A stretch of 64,000 nt of DNA, from contig JAACJK010000002.1 in the NCBI GenBank assembly GCA_013368325.1, positions 682,001 through 746,000 of the forward strand, read 5' to 3'. Numbering within the stretch: position 1 is the first letter of the stretch; the number at the start of each line of letters is the position of its first letter. Source of the stretch: Ephemerocybe angulata (taxonomy: Eukaryota > Basidiomycota > Agaricomycetes > Agaricales > Psathyrellaceae). This document shows, piece by piece, positions 46,837-58,886 of the stretch. Below the pieces are notes generated by a model. That model was not told the origin of the DNA and did no database searches. It worked only from the letters and a program-made list of their open reading frames with translations. Made by a program: the position numbers and the translations under genes.

Positions 46837-47285
46837 ACATCATTGTTCTTATATTTGCTCGCGCACCCTGTATACTGTGTCCCCCATACCGAGTTATTTT
46901 GTTCTTCCTCCGTTCTTGTCTCTGCCTCTGCCTTGAAACCCGGATCTATTCCTCCGCGTGTCCTCCAAACGTATAGCCCAGACTCCTAAAAGCTGTCACA
47001 TGGAGGAATTTCTTCCAAAATCACATATCACATCGAATACTATGCCAAGAAACTATCGTCCACCTGGCGATTCCTGAGCGCCGATGCCAAGGTCGTGTCA
47101 TGGTGTCAACACAGCCATACGTGAAGGTCGGCGCCTCACAAAGGCTGTGAGACGCACCACGGGTGCAATATTCAGTCGTTATATAAAGAAAGCGCGATGT
47201 GGCTTCAGGACACGAACAACACACGAATCCCTTCACACCGATCCTCCCAGTACCAGCGAGAAGCGTCTCTCCGTAGCCATTAATC
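46837..47285. other. Intergenic with TATA box
   Basis: 3' region of kinase B and promoter of the next gene. TATATAAAG at 47180-47188 lies about 98 bp before the ATG at 47286. Confidence 0.6.
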
Positions 47286-48221
47286 ATGTCACCGAAGGAA
47301 GAGAAGGAAGCTCCGAAGGGCACCCCTTCGCGTGCCATTGCTGCTTCCTACACCTATACTCCTACCCTTCCCGCCAATGGCGCTCTCCCTGGGCACTCCG
47401 TCTTCCATTTGTACCACCACCCGGCCAAAAAGTCCTCTAGCTCCTCATTTCTCTTCCAAACCGTTCCGGTTTACGGTGACGCCTCGACTTCCGCTAAAGC
47501 TCACCTCGCTTCCTTGGCCGATCCCTCGGCTGTCGGCCTCTCCTACTCAACCAAGCGCGCGGGTTCCATCTTCTCCTCTGCTGGCGAGAACATCAACTTC
47601 TACAAAGGCCCTCTCCCCGATGATCCTACTGCCATCCACCGAGCAAACATCGCAATGATGCACGGCGGTGGGGTTAGCAAGTTCTTCGATCTCAGGCGAG
47701 AGATCACCTTCCACCCTCCCGCAGAGCTGGGTGAGAAGGGCGAGAAACTTGCGGGCGACTACGAGCAGGAAGGCAAGATGCAGCTTGAAGAGGTATCGAA
47801 AAGCTTCGGTACCTCTTTACGATACAAGTTCACGACACCAGAGACCCAAATCCCGCTCTACTGGAAGAGTACCGAGATATCGACGCCAGACCCGACAAGA
47901 CCGGAGAAAGACGAGAGGGATCGATTCTTTTTTGAAGGGCATATGAGCTGTATCGCGGCGGTAGACAAGACGCGCAAGGGAGAACCGCTGAGGGAGGACG
48001 AGGAGAAGGGAATCATCGTTGCGAGATTCGTGAAACCGATCGACTCTCAGGAAAAGATGTGTTATTGGAAAATGGGGAGGGTAGAGTTCGTGTGGGAGGG
48101 CTGTGAGAGGGTTTGGGGTCCGGGATGGGATGATGAGGATGTGGTGGAGAGTATCTTGAGTACTGTCGGTATGGTGGCAGTTCTTGGTGAAAGGACTACG
48201 ACGACAACCGTTCCCGTTTAG
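47286..48221 (+). CDS. Conserved-looking hypothetical protein, 311 residues
   Basis: Single exon from an ATG at 47286, with a good TATA box about 98 bp upstream. The composition and even codon use look like a real gene. There is no signal peptide or membrane segment. The sequence alternates polar and aromatic residues in a beta-rich manner (for example HSVFHLYHHP, MSCIAAVDKT, IIVARFVKP, WKMGRVEFVWEG) and ends in a Thr-rich tail. I do not recognise a family; a tubby-like beta barrel is only a guess. A cytosolic location is inferred from the lack of targeting signals. Confidence 0.75.
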   Translation: MSPKEEKEAPKGTPSRAIAASYTYTPTLPANGALPGHSVFHLYHHPAKKSSSSSFLFQTVPVYGDASTSAKAHLASLADPSAVGLSYSTKRAGSIFSSAGENINFYKGPLPDDPTAIHRANIAMMHGGGVSKFFDLRREITFHPPAELGEKGEKLAGDYEQEGKMQLEEVSKSFGTSLRYKFTTPETQIPLYWKSTEISTPDPTRPEKDERDRFFFEGHMSCIAAVDKTRKGEPLREDEEKGIIVARFVKPIDSQEKMCYWKMGRVEFVWEGCERVWGPGWDDEDVVESILSTVGMVAVLGERTTTTTVPV

Positions 48222-48678
48222 GAGTCTACTCCCCAACTCTGAGTCTTACATTGGACCACTGCTGCTTGATGGTTCCCCAAAATATGCTGTCGATGATACC
48301 ACACAATTTGGCTTATGTATACCCTTCACCAGGTATTGCTATTCTATGCTGCAGCAAGATTGATTTAGGTCGGGGCTTCCACTAAACCAGAGTGATAACA
48401 GTCAAATGTATGCTTGGTTAAGCTCAAACATGCTAGGCGTCGACTAACAAATCATTTGCCCTGTATAATATTCGGGTAACTGCCTCGTAGGTTTCTTTCC
48501 AAAATACTCATGAGATGGGAATAAGTATGTACGACGGAACAGTAAACAGAAGTGATGGAGTTTGCTCGAGAGGCGTTCACCAAACATGACCATTTGGATG
48601 ACAGGGAACGCTGCGGCAAAACTTGCTGTCAACCACCAAGTACCGACGACTGTGTTAAAACAATCCACCGACGCGAAG
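48222..48678. other. Intergenic region before MYND4
   Basis: Holds the 3' end of the 311-residue gene and the presumed MYND4 promoter. The GCTGATTCAGC element of the clustered MYND genes is absent here. Confidence 0.55.
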
Positions 48679-50817
48679 ATGCACACAACACAGGAGAGTT
48701 CAGTGAGTAAGATTGAGATGCGCTTGGATGGTTGTAACATGTAACAGCTCAAACCTTGCTTATCAGGGAATGGCTAGTCGCAAACGTTTGCACGAATTAG
48801 TCACACGTCCTTCGATTTCAAGCGAGAACTGCACCATCGATGTGATAAGAGATGTTCTTGCAGGTTTCAGTGCTGAAAACTTGCCTGTAGTTCGGGATCT
48901 CTCGCAGGCGAGCCCACAGGAGCACCAGAACCTTGAAGATGCTGTCGCACTTACGTACCGACTCTGCGAGGTCATCCGAGCCATAGATGCAAAAGAGTGG
49001 AAACCTGTTGCCGTTGAGATGGTTCTCGAGGCTTTGGAGGATATCTACCGATGGGTCGTGGCTTGCTTTCAGATCTCCTTCACGTTCCTGAGGGTGGAAC
49101 CCCAATCTCAGATCTGGACGAATTCCTCGATGTCAACCCGCTATTCGTCTATTCTTACTCATATCATCCTCTGCGATTCCCGTATCTTCAGGCTATCGAT
49201 TTCCTCACCCCGCTTTCTCGACCTCGTTATTTGGACCTGGACATCGGATAACGAACATGCGGAGACATGTCAAGATGATCTCAATAACAGGTTCCTCCTC
49301 CTACAATCGGTGCTAAACGATGAATATGGGCTCGAATCGCTTGCCCAGCGGCTTCTAACAGACCCAAGGAAGCTCAAAAGCTTTCTCCACTCCACGGTCT
49401 CGAAGGCGCGCCAAGCCAACCAAGCTCCAACCTTCGAGGTGGGGTTCGCCAGTATATCGCATATCCTTGAAATCGTTACCTTGCTTTCCAACTCCTCAGC
49501 TAACTCGGACGTCTGGTACACTCTCCTAAAATTGGGCTATGTCCAGGGAATGATGCACGGAATCACCTCCCTTGCCGCCAAGGAGTATACACCGACATCC
49601 ACCAGCATGCACTGGGGACTCCTTTGTCCGATATACTTATTTGTATATACGGTCATTATCCATGATCGACGGATCGTCTCCAACTTCAAGGATATCTACC
49701 AGAATCGCGACTTTATTCATCTCTTTGTTCGGGCATCCACCCTCCTTATCCCACCTTCTCAGAACGACCACGCTATGTACTCCAAATCCGTCCTGGGGAG
49801 TCTCGCAGCATGCATGATCCATCCCTGTGTGTTGCGAAAGCCGACATCGGGAGACTCAATTTGGGACCCGTTCACCGAGGAGATTCGCAGTGGGGAACAA
49901 CCTCCGAACACTGGCTACATACTTTACCCAGAACTCAAAGCGGCGTGGAGCCGCTTTCTAGACTTCAGGGCCGCGAGGGCTCAAATGATAGAGCAAGAGC
50001 CCACTAGTCTCTGTGATAACCCACTGGTACGTTCAGAGGCAGTTCGTTGCTTAAATATGTCCTGACCCTTGTCCTTATTAAGTGCAAACGCTGGTCCAAA
50101 CTGTCTTCCATCCCCTTTGATCAGGGATCAAAGAAATGTAGTGGCTGCTCTTCTGTGGTATATTGCTCAAAGCGGTGCCAAAAGCAAGATTGGGTAACGT
50201 TTCACCGAGTCGAGTGCTCCCAAGCTGCGGTACACCACATGCGTACGTATCTCCGTTACAGAACTCTGCTTGGATCTGAGATACTTAAGAGAGCGTTAGG
50301 ATGCAAGGAGCTAGAACAGCGGTACAGCCATAAAACACGGTCGATACATGTTCGATATCTCGTATCATGGTACAACATGCAAGGTACAGGAATTGCGGAA
50401 GGCGAAAGGAAGCGAAGGCACCCAGATCACTCGATCTTTGAGATACTACCGTGCAAAAACGAGGCCGCAGGGGTGGGTCCCCACGACAACTTTATTCTCT
50501 CTCTGAGGGATAGCTCTTCCGCAGATCCGCAGTGGTGGAAGCCAGGCTCGGCCAAAATTTCTCAAACGTGGTTAAGGCCACGCCTCGCCGCGATGGTGGA
50601 TGAGTACAGATTAGGGAGTGGCGGTAGATTGGTTCAGGGATCGTTTCCACTTGGAAAGTCGACATTTATGGACGTACTGGTAAAGCTACGGAAGATCAAT
50701 GGCGTTTACCAAGGTGTGTACAGCGTGGCGAAGCTTGTGTAAGTCGAAATATCCGCTCCTGATTATCCTTTCGTACTGAATTGGTATACCAGGCTGGCTG
50801 GTAGCTCTAACACCTGA
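48679..50817 (+). CDS. MYND zinc-finger protein, paralogue 4 (dispersed)
   Basis: Exons 48679-48702, 48767-50026, 50083-50242, 50300-50738 and 50793-50817 give 635 residues. Exon count, phases and sizes (420-codon exon 2, 160-nt exon 3) match the three clustered paralogues on the other strand. The finger reads Cys-x4-Cys across intron 2, KKCSGC, YCSKRC and His-x3-Cys. The C-terminal domain retains EILPCKNEA and LRPRLAAM. The start is uncertain: the frame is open upstream to an ATG at 48586, which would add 31 residues. I chose 48679 because it gives a first exon as short as in the paralogues. Sequence is more diverged than among MYND1-3. Confidence 0.82.
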
Positions 50818-51499
50818 GGACATTGTCGTTCCAGCCTTCCGACTCTCAAGGCAAGGTGCTTTCAAGTTAGTTGGAGTTTCGTGGACGCGCTTTCTTGGAG
50901 AATGCTGGCGAATGGGAAACTTGTCTTAGTGTACAATATATCTATGGTAGGCAGAATATGCGATAGTCAATAGAGGCGCTGGTAGGAGTAGTGCTAGGAG
51001 TAGGGATAGGCATAGGGTTCCATCGAGTTGTTAAATCCTACGGCTCGAAGACAGAGGGAGAGGAGATTTGCTCTACCTGATTACGACGCTGTTTTGTGAC
51101 ACACTTTGAATTCCATGAGCATCACCAAGTGTCTGTCTGTATATCCACTTGATAACCTCTAGAATATGTAGAGTAGAATAGATGTACTGGTCTCGGAGGC
51201 AACGTCAACGTGAACGGTGGAAGCGAACTTAGGGTATCTACAGTACACATAAGTTGTTAACGTTTGGCTAGGGTTCAACCCTGAGGTAAATTGTGTAAAG
51301 AAAAAAAAAGAGGATACTTCCCTTGGGAAGTCCTCTACACACTCGTCCAGGGCCCCGCCGGTAAATCGTCGAGGAGAGGCAATAGGCGCCCGCCGGCGAA
51401 CCGGCCAAACCATCCGCCGCAGCCATCAAAAGCGGGTCTGGCGGGATCTGAAACCAGGCCGGCAGCCGAGGCCAGCAAACCGTTTCCCTTCAGACCACG
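50818..51499. other. Intergenic region
   Basis: Between MYND4 and the next plus-strand gene. Contains a 9-10 base A-run near 51301. No gene recognised. Confidence 0.6.
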
Positions 51500-52884
51500 A
51501 TGAGCTTCCGGCGCCTATGCAACGTATCCCTTCAAGCCGGGCGCCTATGCTCAACGCCTTTGTCTGCAAGAAAGGCCTCCTTCCTCCAATGTCGGCCCCG
51601 CACCGCACCACAGGCACCCTTGGCACTACGACAAGGAAAGCGACACTTTACTGTCTCTCCACGACGGGCGAATAAGACCCCTCCCTCCTCGTAAGTAGCC
51701 AATACTTCCTTCCTTGGGGCGATCGTAAACGTTGGCTGAAGCTAAGCACGAAGCGCATAGGTCTAAAGTGGACGAACTCATCGCGAGCATCACGAAGGAA
51801 GCGGAGGAGAAGGCAAAGCTCGGGGAGGGGTTCGATATCAACGCGAGCAAGTCCGCAGAGGAGTTTGTCGAGAGCTTGGAGGACACGACAAGAACTGAGT
51901 TTGTGCTGGTACGTGGACTATCAACTTTCTCTGACCACCCCACTTATGGTTCATGTACACACTTGGCGATTCCAGGACCCCGAGCGCGTCAACGCCCTCC
52001 AGGCCTACGCCCAAACACATTGGCGTCCTTACCGCAACCTTCCCCCGGGTTGGCACAGCAAATGGCTCAACTGGGACCTCCACCTTACATTCTACTACCC
52101 CACCCCATACTACTTCCTCCTTGTACCGCAGATCGACATGATGCTCAACGTGCGGTACGCCATCCCCGGGCAGGCGCGCCCGCTCATGTACAACAACGCG
52201 AAAGAGGCGTGGTTCTTCGACGTGTGGCCGCGGGACGTCGAGCTGGATCTGAACAGTAGAGAAGATGCAGCGCGGAAGCTGTATTATCTGGATTGGGAGA
52301 AGGAGGAGCTGTGGGCTGTGAAGGGCGAGCGGACGTTCAAGGAGGTGTGTCGAGATATGTCGCAGGGCGGGCTGGAGGCGCTGGAATTGGAGAAGGTGGA
52401 GTGCGATGTGGAGGGGGAAGCGATTATCGATAGGGTTATGGAGGACGATGAGAGTGCTATTCCGCTTCTTGTGGAGAGGCTTGGGTATGTGCCGGCGCCT
52501 GCGGAGGAGCTGAGCCTCAACTACCTCGATCGCACGGAGGAGGTGCTCGGGCGGAGTCTCGACGCGGATGAAGAGGTGGTGCCAGAGGACGTGCGGAAGG
52601 AAAGTGAGACGGTGTATGAGGAGGTCCTGCAGATGCTCAGGGAAGAGATGAAAGGCGCTGAGAGCGAGGAGGTGGAGGAGCTGGCGGAGAGCTTGAAGGA
52701 AATGGCGCCGGAGGAGATGAAGCCTCTGAGGGATTTGCTTGGGTTGTTGAGACAGACGAAGGGGGAGAAGAAGGGGGAGCTGGGGGAGGTGTTTTTGAAG
52801 CAGGTGATGCAGCTGGAGAAGGATGTCCAGGAGGAGGGGAGGATTCTGGGGGAGTTATTGCTGAAGGAGAAGAAGAAGGACTGA
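51500..52884 (+). CDS. Probable mitochondrial protein of unknown function
   Basis: Exons 51500-51690, 51761-51908 and 51976-52884 give 415 residues. The N-terminus (MSFRRLCNVSLQAGRLCST, then many Arg and no acid up to RRANK) is a typical mitochondrial presequence. The middle is a conserved-looking block rich in Trp, Tyr and Pro (THWRPYRNLPPGWHSKWLNW, FFDVWPRDVEL). The last ~150 residues are highly acidic and probably coiled coil. I do not recognise the family. It could be an organelle assembly or translation factor, which is only a guess. Codon use drifts from C-ending early in exon 3 to G-ending at its end. It converges on VPS28 with only 72 bp between stop codons. Confidence 0.8.
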
Positions 52885-52956
52885 TTCCTGGTTCAGCATG
52901 GGATTCTTCATTGATAAGACTTAATTGCACTGAAAATACATAGGGTGTATGTAGTG

Positions 52957-53806
52957 TTATGAAGGATCGTCTTTCCCACCTCCGAGACTGCGGAAAAACT
53001 CTGCGTAGGCATGCTCGACATCGAAGAAGAACTGCCGCGCCTGCTCCTCTGTCAGCTCTTCTGATGCTTTCATTCCGTTCAGTGTGATAAGCCTGTCCCA
53101 TCGTTAGGATCCTGAGCTATAGAAGAGGGTTGGGACGCACCATGAAACCATCTTGCCACGCCCCTCCCAGTCTTTGCTCCCTTTGAAACGCGCAAATCCT
53201 GTTACGAGTTCTTGAAGGTAGGCGTGCAGCTCGTCTTTCGCGCGCAGCTTGAGCTTGAGGGCGTCCATGAGCGTGATGAAGCTCTGCAGACGATATGGGA
53301 TCAGCAACGCTAGTGAGAACGGATTGAGAACGGACCTGGGTGGTAGCTGCGACCCATTTCGCAGTTTCGGGCCCTGCTTCGCTCGAGTGCTCGACGGTCG
53401 CTGGGACGCCGACTTTGATTCGGTGCAGGGCTGCCGTGTTGTCCATCTACGAGAGGAGGTCAAGTTAGGGTTCAGGAAGGCTGGAACAGCAGACGCACCC
53501 TGTATTTAGCCATGAACTCCTCTATGGATGGCACCTCGTCCTCCACGAGCTTGAGCATGGTCTTGTACTGCGATAACAGACGTGTGCATGCGGGCGAGTA
53601 CCTCTTGCATCGTTCTCAGCTGCGACTTCTCATATGAGGTGGGGCAAGACGCACTCGACGGCGGTGACAGAATCACGGACGTAGGCACGCTCGAGGTAGT
53701 CCAGTGCGACGATGATCCCGAAGAGCGTCGCGAGGAGGTTGTACTTTTCGCGCTCAGAGTTGGAGGTGTAGAGCCGTACTTCTTCGTCGAGCGAGAAGGA
53801 GGCCAT
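52957..53806 (-). CDS. VPS28: VPS28, ESCRT-I subunit
   Basis: Exons 53806-53655, 53601-53499, 53446-53336, 53283-53141 and 53092-52957 give 214 residues, close to the family norm of about 220-240. The N-terminal core domain begins with SLDEEVRLYTSNSEREKY, and LERAYVRDSVT and YSPACTRLLSQYKT follow. The C-terminal four-helix domain has FITLMDALKLKLRAKDEL, LITLNGMKASEELTEEQAR and DVEHAYAEFF. VPS28 is part of ESCRT-I, which sorts ubiquitinated membrane proteins into multivesicular bodies; the N-part binds VPS23 and the C-part recruits ESCRT-II/III. The gene is head-to-head with the PFF1-like protease, 324 bp between starts. Confidence 0.95.
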
Positions 53807-54130
53807 TCTATGGCTCGAGGTCGTCGTCGTCGTCGTCGATGGCGTTGTTCTCGTCCTTGAGAATGAGGAGATGGTCGTGGTTGATGGTTAAGCCGCAGTG
53901 CGGGATCAGTCAGATCCCGGGCTTAAATTCCACCGGCAAATGAGCGCCAAAGGGTTTGCTCTTACCACCACCTCCCCTTTTCTTCAGATTCGTTCTTTGT
54001 CCACTAGACCTATAGACGGATTAGAAGACCCATCTACAAGACTAAATCAAAAAGCTGAGAGGGTCACACGACAGGCGAACAGAAGAAGCTCTGAGGACCC
54101 GCCGAAAAGGGATTCCTGCTTCGTACTACC
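53807..54130. promoter_or_regulatory. Divergent promoter, VPS28 and PFF1-like gene
   Basis: A 324-bp spacer between head-to-head start codons, including a GTC/GAC trinucleotide run at about 53820-53840. No TATA box is obvious, as is common for housekeeping genes. Confidence 0.5.
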
Positions 54131-57100
54131 ATGTCCTCGTCAAAGCCGTCGACTCGACGATGGGGACCGCTGCGCTCGCTTCTATTCCTGTCTACAGTGC
54201 TACTTGGTGCACCGTTTCTGGCGTACCGGAATCATACGAGTGCGTAGATTATCTATCCAGCCTCCGCAGACCAGGGTACTGACGAACATTGCTCTACAGC
54301 ACTACCCACACCTTTGACCGACCTGTACGTGCCACCTCATCTTATTGAGCCGATACGCTGCTAACCTGAACCACGTATACAGTGTTGATCCCTCGACGGG
54401 CCTGCCGCAGATATCCGAGGCGAAGATCCTGGGCTACGCGAAGCACCTCTCCGAGGAGATTGGGTACCGGACAGTGGGCACGAAGGAGCATGCCCTGGCG
54501 GATGCCTGGATGGTTGAGCAGGCGAACATCATCAAGAAGAACTGCGAGGAGGTTGTGGCTGCGACGGGCCGCAAGCTCGAGTGCGAAGTGTCACGGCAGG
54601 AGGGGAGTGGTCATCACAGGTTAGTCAGTCCTACCGACTAGGCCGAGCAAATTTCATTTCTCTTACGCTGTGATTGCTTATCTTCACGCGTCATTAATAG
54701 ATTCGACATGATGGGCAAGCGCCTGTACAAGACATACGTGAACCTGAGCAACATTGTCGTGCGCATCTCGGACGGTACAGATGAGGGCAAGGCGCACGCG
54801 CTGCTCTTGAACGCGCATCTTGACAGCACGCTCCCGAGCCCTGGTGCCGCGGATGATGCGCTCTCTGTCGGAGTCATGCTCGAGTGCATGCGCGTGCTCG
54901 TCAACACGCCGGGTTGGAGCCCCAAGCACGCTGCGATATTCCGTACGTACCCCCACTACAAATGAAGACCGCAACTGAGCTTAGTACCGCAGTATTCAAT
55001 AATGCGGAGGAATCCTTGCAAGACGCCTCGCACCTCTTCTCGACCCAACATCCCTGGGCACCTACAGCCCGCGCAGTGATCAACCTCGAAGCCGCCGGCA
55101 CCACCGGCCGCGAACTCCTCTTCCAAGCGACCTCCGAGCAAATGATCGACGCGTACTCTCACGTTCCTCGACCCTACGGCACTGTCTTTGCGAACGAGAT
55201 CTTCAGCTCGGGCATCATCCTCAGCGACACCGACTTCCGGCAGTTTGACCAGTATCTCAACATCTCGGGGCTGGATATGGCGATCGTGGGCAACAGCTAC
55301 CTCTATCACATGCGCAAGGATCTGGTGGAGAACATCGAGGTGGGCGTGGCGCAGCATATGGGGGAGAACACGCTGGCGCTTATCAAGTACATGACGGGGC
55401 CCAGCTCGTCCTTGGAGGAGTTGGCGCAGGGATCGACGCCGCCTAGGACCGTGTTCCTGACGTACCTTGGGGGAGTGTTTGCGAGCTGGTCGTTTGGAAC
55501 CGCGAAGGTCATGTACGGCGTCCTCTTCTTGGCGTCGATCGTCCTTGCCAAGGTCACCTTCGTTGGGGTGGGGAAGAACAGCTTTTGGGAGGAGCAAAGG
55601 AGGGCGGCGGGTGCGGTGTGTTTGGGCGTGGTGGGCACAGTCGTCGTGCCAAACATCGTCGCGTTTGTCATGCGGAATGTGCTGAGGAAGAGTTTGAGCT
55701 GGTTCAGAAGCCCGTTCGCGCCTTTGGCGTTGTATGGGCCCCCCATGCTACTTGGTGCGTCCCACTGTGTATCCTCTGATTCATCACTGACGACCTTGCG
55801 CAGGTGCACTTTCGTCGCAATACCACTCTGTCGGCGAGATTCATGAAAAGACGCTCTGGACAACGCTCATCCTCAGTCAATCATTTATCGCCCTCGCACT
55901 CCAGCTCGTGAATATCGGCTCCGGCGCGATCTTCTTCATGGTCGCAGTGCCGCTCTTCACCGTATATATCCTGAACCCTCTCTTTTCAAGGGACGGTAAT
56001 GGAATGTCGCTCATTAGTTACGCACTGGCGCAATTTCTGCCGCTCCTTACCAGCTCATTGCTTACCATCCCTACACTGGAAGTGTTCGTCCCGCTCGTAC
56101 GTCCCACACATCCTTCTGGGATAGTGCCGGAGCTAACTTGACCTTCGTATTCACTGTAGACCGGCCGCCAAGGTGCTGAAGCCCCGGCAGACCACATCAT
56201 CGCATGCCTCATTGCTATCCTCGTCGCCCCCGCGCTTCCGCTCGTCATCCCCCTCGCGCACCGCTTCGGCAAGCGCGCGTTGGGCAGAGGGATCATCGTG
56301 ACAAGCATCGTCGCTGTGGCGGCTATCGCGTACTTCTCGGTGCGGGCGCCCTTTGATGATATGCATCAGAAGAGGCTGTTTGTACTTCATATGGAGAACG
56401 TGAGTCGTCGTTAGTCGGGAGAGAAGGAGAACGAGGCGAGGTTGGGGATGGGGATGTTAAGCTGACCCTGGATCGGTTATAGGTGACGACGTCTGAGCAA
56501 CATTTGCATCTTGCGGCATCGGATGGTGCGCCCGGGTTCGAGGTGCTTGTGGAGGAGATTGTGAAGGAGTTTGGGACGTCGGAATATGCGCCCAAGCCGG
56601 TTGTTATGAACGACCATAACTCGGATTGGGATTCATTGTATCCGTTCTCTGCTGTGAGTCCCCTTCCTTCGCCTTTCGAGACTATTTGCTTTATTCCTCT
56701 TCGATCTCGCTGTTATGCGTTCGCTCCGTTTGATGTGGTCTTTCCGGGTGATGAAGGCGCTGCGATTCGATGATCCATGGTTCACCCGTTGAATGGCGCC
56801 TAAACACGTTCCGTTGAGTTTCTCCGGTAGGGTGAAACCTCGGGACCGTGCTTTGCTTCCTTTCTCTCTAACCTCCTCCGGCTACTTTCTTTCTTCACGA
56901 TCGATGTCCGTTCATCATATCTGGTGCTGTCTATCTCTTCTCATCCCTTCCGCTATCTGCGTATCTCTTTTGAGCCTGACATCCGACCGATTCTAACTTT
57001 TTGACTTTTGCTTCTACAGTTCTTGACCCCGTTTAAGGTCCCGCTTGCCGTCCCGGCGGGATACGTGTCTCAATGGGTCAACGAGAATAAGTTCTCGATC

Positions 57101-57689
57101 TCGGCGATCGAGGATGTGCGGGATCTCGGTGCTGGGACGAGGAGGATGAAGATCAAGATTGATCATCCGGGGTTGATTTGGACTGGTGAGTCTTCGAGCC
57201 TTCCTTCCGTCCCCCGTCTCCCTCGTTGGTTCCCTTTTCCTCGGGATCATCACCGCTTGTCGGCGTCCTTGACCCGCAACGAGAACGCTAATCGTCAATT
57301 GTGAATCTGACATGCGGCGCTTTCCACTTACAGTGATCGCCTTTGATGCGCACGTCCTTGAGTGGGATCTGGACGATAACCCGCCCGACGAGTACGCTAG
57401 GCACCATATCAAGGAAGCCTCGTTCTACGGCACGGATTCGTATACCCTCGAGCTCACCATCAAGGTTTCCGACGAGCATAAGAACTCGGGCGGTGCAGTG
57501 AGCATCAACTTCATGGGGCTGCAGGAGAAGGGCATGTGGCCCGGGAAGAAGAGCGTTTTGCAGGAGGAGGGCGGGGGCGGGGCGGCGATGAGGATGTTTG
57601 AGCGGTTGGATGGGTGGTTGGAGAGGACGAGTGGGGGCACGATTGATGCGCTGCTTATGGGGTGCGTTGGGGGGGTTGTGGAGCTGTAG
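54131..57689 (+). CDS. PFF1: Vacuolar membrane M28 metalloprotease (PFF1/FXNA type)
   Basis: Ten exons: 54131-54239, 54300-54324, 54383-54619, 54701-54942, 54993-55754, 55804-56096, 56160-56399, 56483-56653, 57020-57185 and 57334-57689. They give 866 residues. One membrane segment near the N-terminus (LLFLSTVLLGAPFLAY) is followed by the luminal M28 peptidase domain. Its metal ligands are visible: NAHLDSTLPSPGAADDA (His, Asp), NNAEES (catalytic and binding Glu pair) and LYHMRKD (His). Then come several transmembrane segments and a C-terminal luminal domain. The family is a multi-spanning vacuolar or ER metallopeptidase whose substrates are poorly known. The long intron 56654-57019 is unusual among the otherwise 50-85-nt introns of this gene. 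Confidence 0.93.
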
Positions 57690-58296
57690 TTGTCCCCAGG
57701 ATACGAGGGATACGTGGATTTGATAACGCAGTTAATGGGCTAACTGGAATTATGACTTTTTAAGATACTGACTGTGGATAATATCGATAATAGATACAAT
57801 GTTCTTCAATTCGATGGGTTATAGTACAGCGTGGTAGAACTTCACGTCGGGTACTTATACAAAAAAGTGCAAAGATGTGCTACAAAATCATCGCTCTGTC
57901 GTCTGCCGCGGGTATTGCTGCTTGCTCATTCTACACGATATAGCTACGATTCAAATCAGGAAGGACCTCTTTGTCGAAGCGTGGTGCTGGCAAGGCGGTC
58001 GAGATACGGTGGGAAGTGGGGATGGGAAGGAGGGTTACACTCCGCATGGTATGTTGCACCTCTTGCTCATTGGAGATTTGTACAACGCGACCCACGGTGC
58101 TATGTCGAGCGTGACTCAGGTTTTTCTTTATCATCCGGGGAGGATGCTCATCCCTGTAGGGACGTGCATGCATTGCTTGGGGTGTGGCATTGTATTAGCT
58201 TCGATTAAAAGACTGAATGTGACCAGAATGGTTCTATAGAACGCCAGATTGAATACATTCGGGTAGCAAATTACCGCCTCTGAGGACTCGGAGTGG
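57690..58296. other. Intergenic, converging 3' ends
   Basis: Between the PFF1-like gene (plus) and the secreted ubiquitin-like gene (minus). A plus-strand frame at 57877-58239 looks partly protein-like but has no family, start context or introns, and was not accepted. Confidence 0.5.
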
Positions 58297-58886
58297 CTAA
58301 GAACGCTGGAATGTAATTGTATCCCCATTCCGCACACCGTATCCCTTAAGCGTCTCCTCGTTATCGTTAAGGGTTTTATGGTTGTGGACCGCCTCGAAAT
58401 CCGAAGTAGGAAGATGCTGGCTAATTTTGTCCTTCTGGATACTTTGCCTGAAGTCGCCGAGTTTCATTTGGTCCGAGACTTTGTAATTGGCGGTTATCGG
58501 TTCAGGGGTACGCATGATGACGGTCTTCACAATGATCTGTTTGACTCTGCGCAAGACTCTGCGCTCGAGGTGCTCTTCGTCGTCGCTCATGGAGCGGCGA
58601 TGTGCGGTGACAGCTTCCTCGAGGAAGGCTCGGAGCGAGGGTTGGAAAGGCACGTCGACGGTCTCGCGCGCTTCGAGACCGAAGCCGCGCTCCGACAGGA
58701 CGTCGTCGATCTGGTAACGAGCATTGAGCTCGCTGTAGTCCTGTCACACCGGTAGTTAGTATCACACAGTACACTCCTTGTGTTTCCCCTAGTGCAACAT
58801 ACGTTGTAGGAGTACGCGGTTGCGCTGGCGATCAGGTAGGATGCGCCAAGGAGCAAAGTGACGAGAGGGGCGAGAGTGAACTTCAT
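58297..58886 (-). CDS. Secreted protein with C-terminal ubiquitin-like fold
   Basis: Two exons, 58886-58803 and 58740-58297, give 175 residues. The first exon is almost entirely a signal peptide (MKFTLAPLVTLLLGASYLIA). A short linker with GFGLEARE could be a processing site, as in many fungal secreted proteins. A basic helical segment (about residues 68-98) follows. The last ~70 residues have the spacing of a ubiquitin-like beta-grasp fold: KLGDFRQSIQKDKI as strand 2 and helix, then HKTLNDNEETLKGYGVRNGD matching the ubiquitin-type TLxDYxIxxGxT region. It ends FQRS, without Gly-Gly, so conjugation is unlikely. A TATAAA box lies about 90 bp upstream. Fold assignment is by pattern only. Confidence 0.75.

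Noticed and set aside
48562..48678. 39-codon upstream extension of MYND gene 4
   Set aside because: Open and in frame from a non-ATG codon with an ATG at 48586, but the paralogues all have very short first exons, so the shorter start was preferred. Not excluded.
57877..58239. 120-codon plus-strand frame
   Set aside because: No recognised domain or splice context; lies between converging genes.
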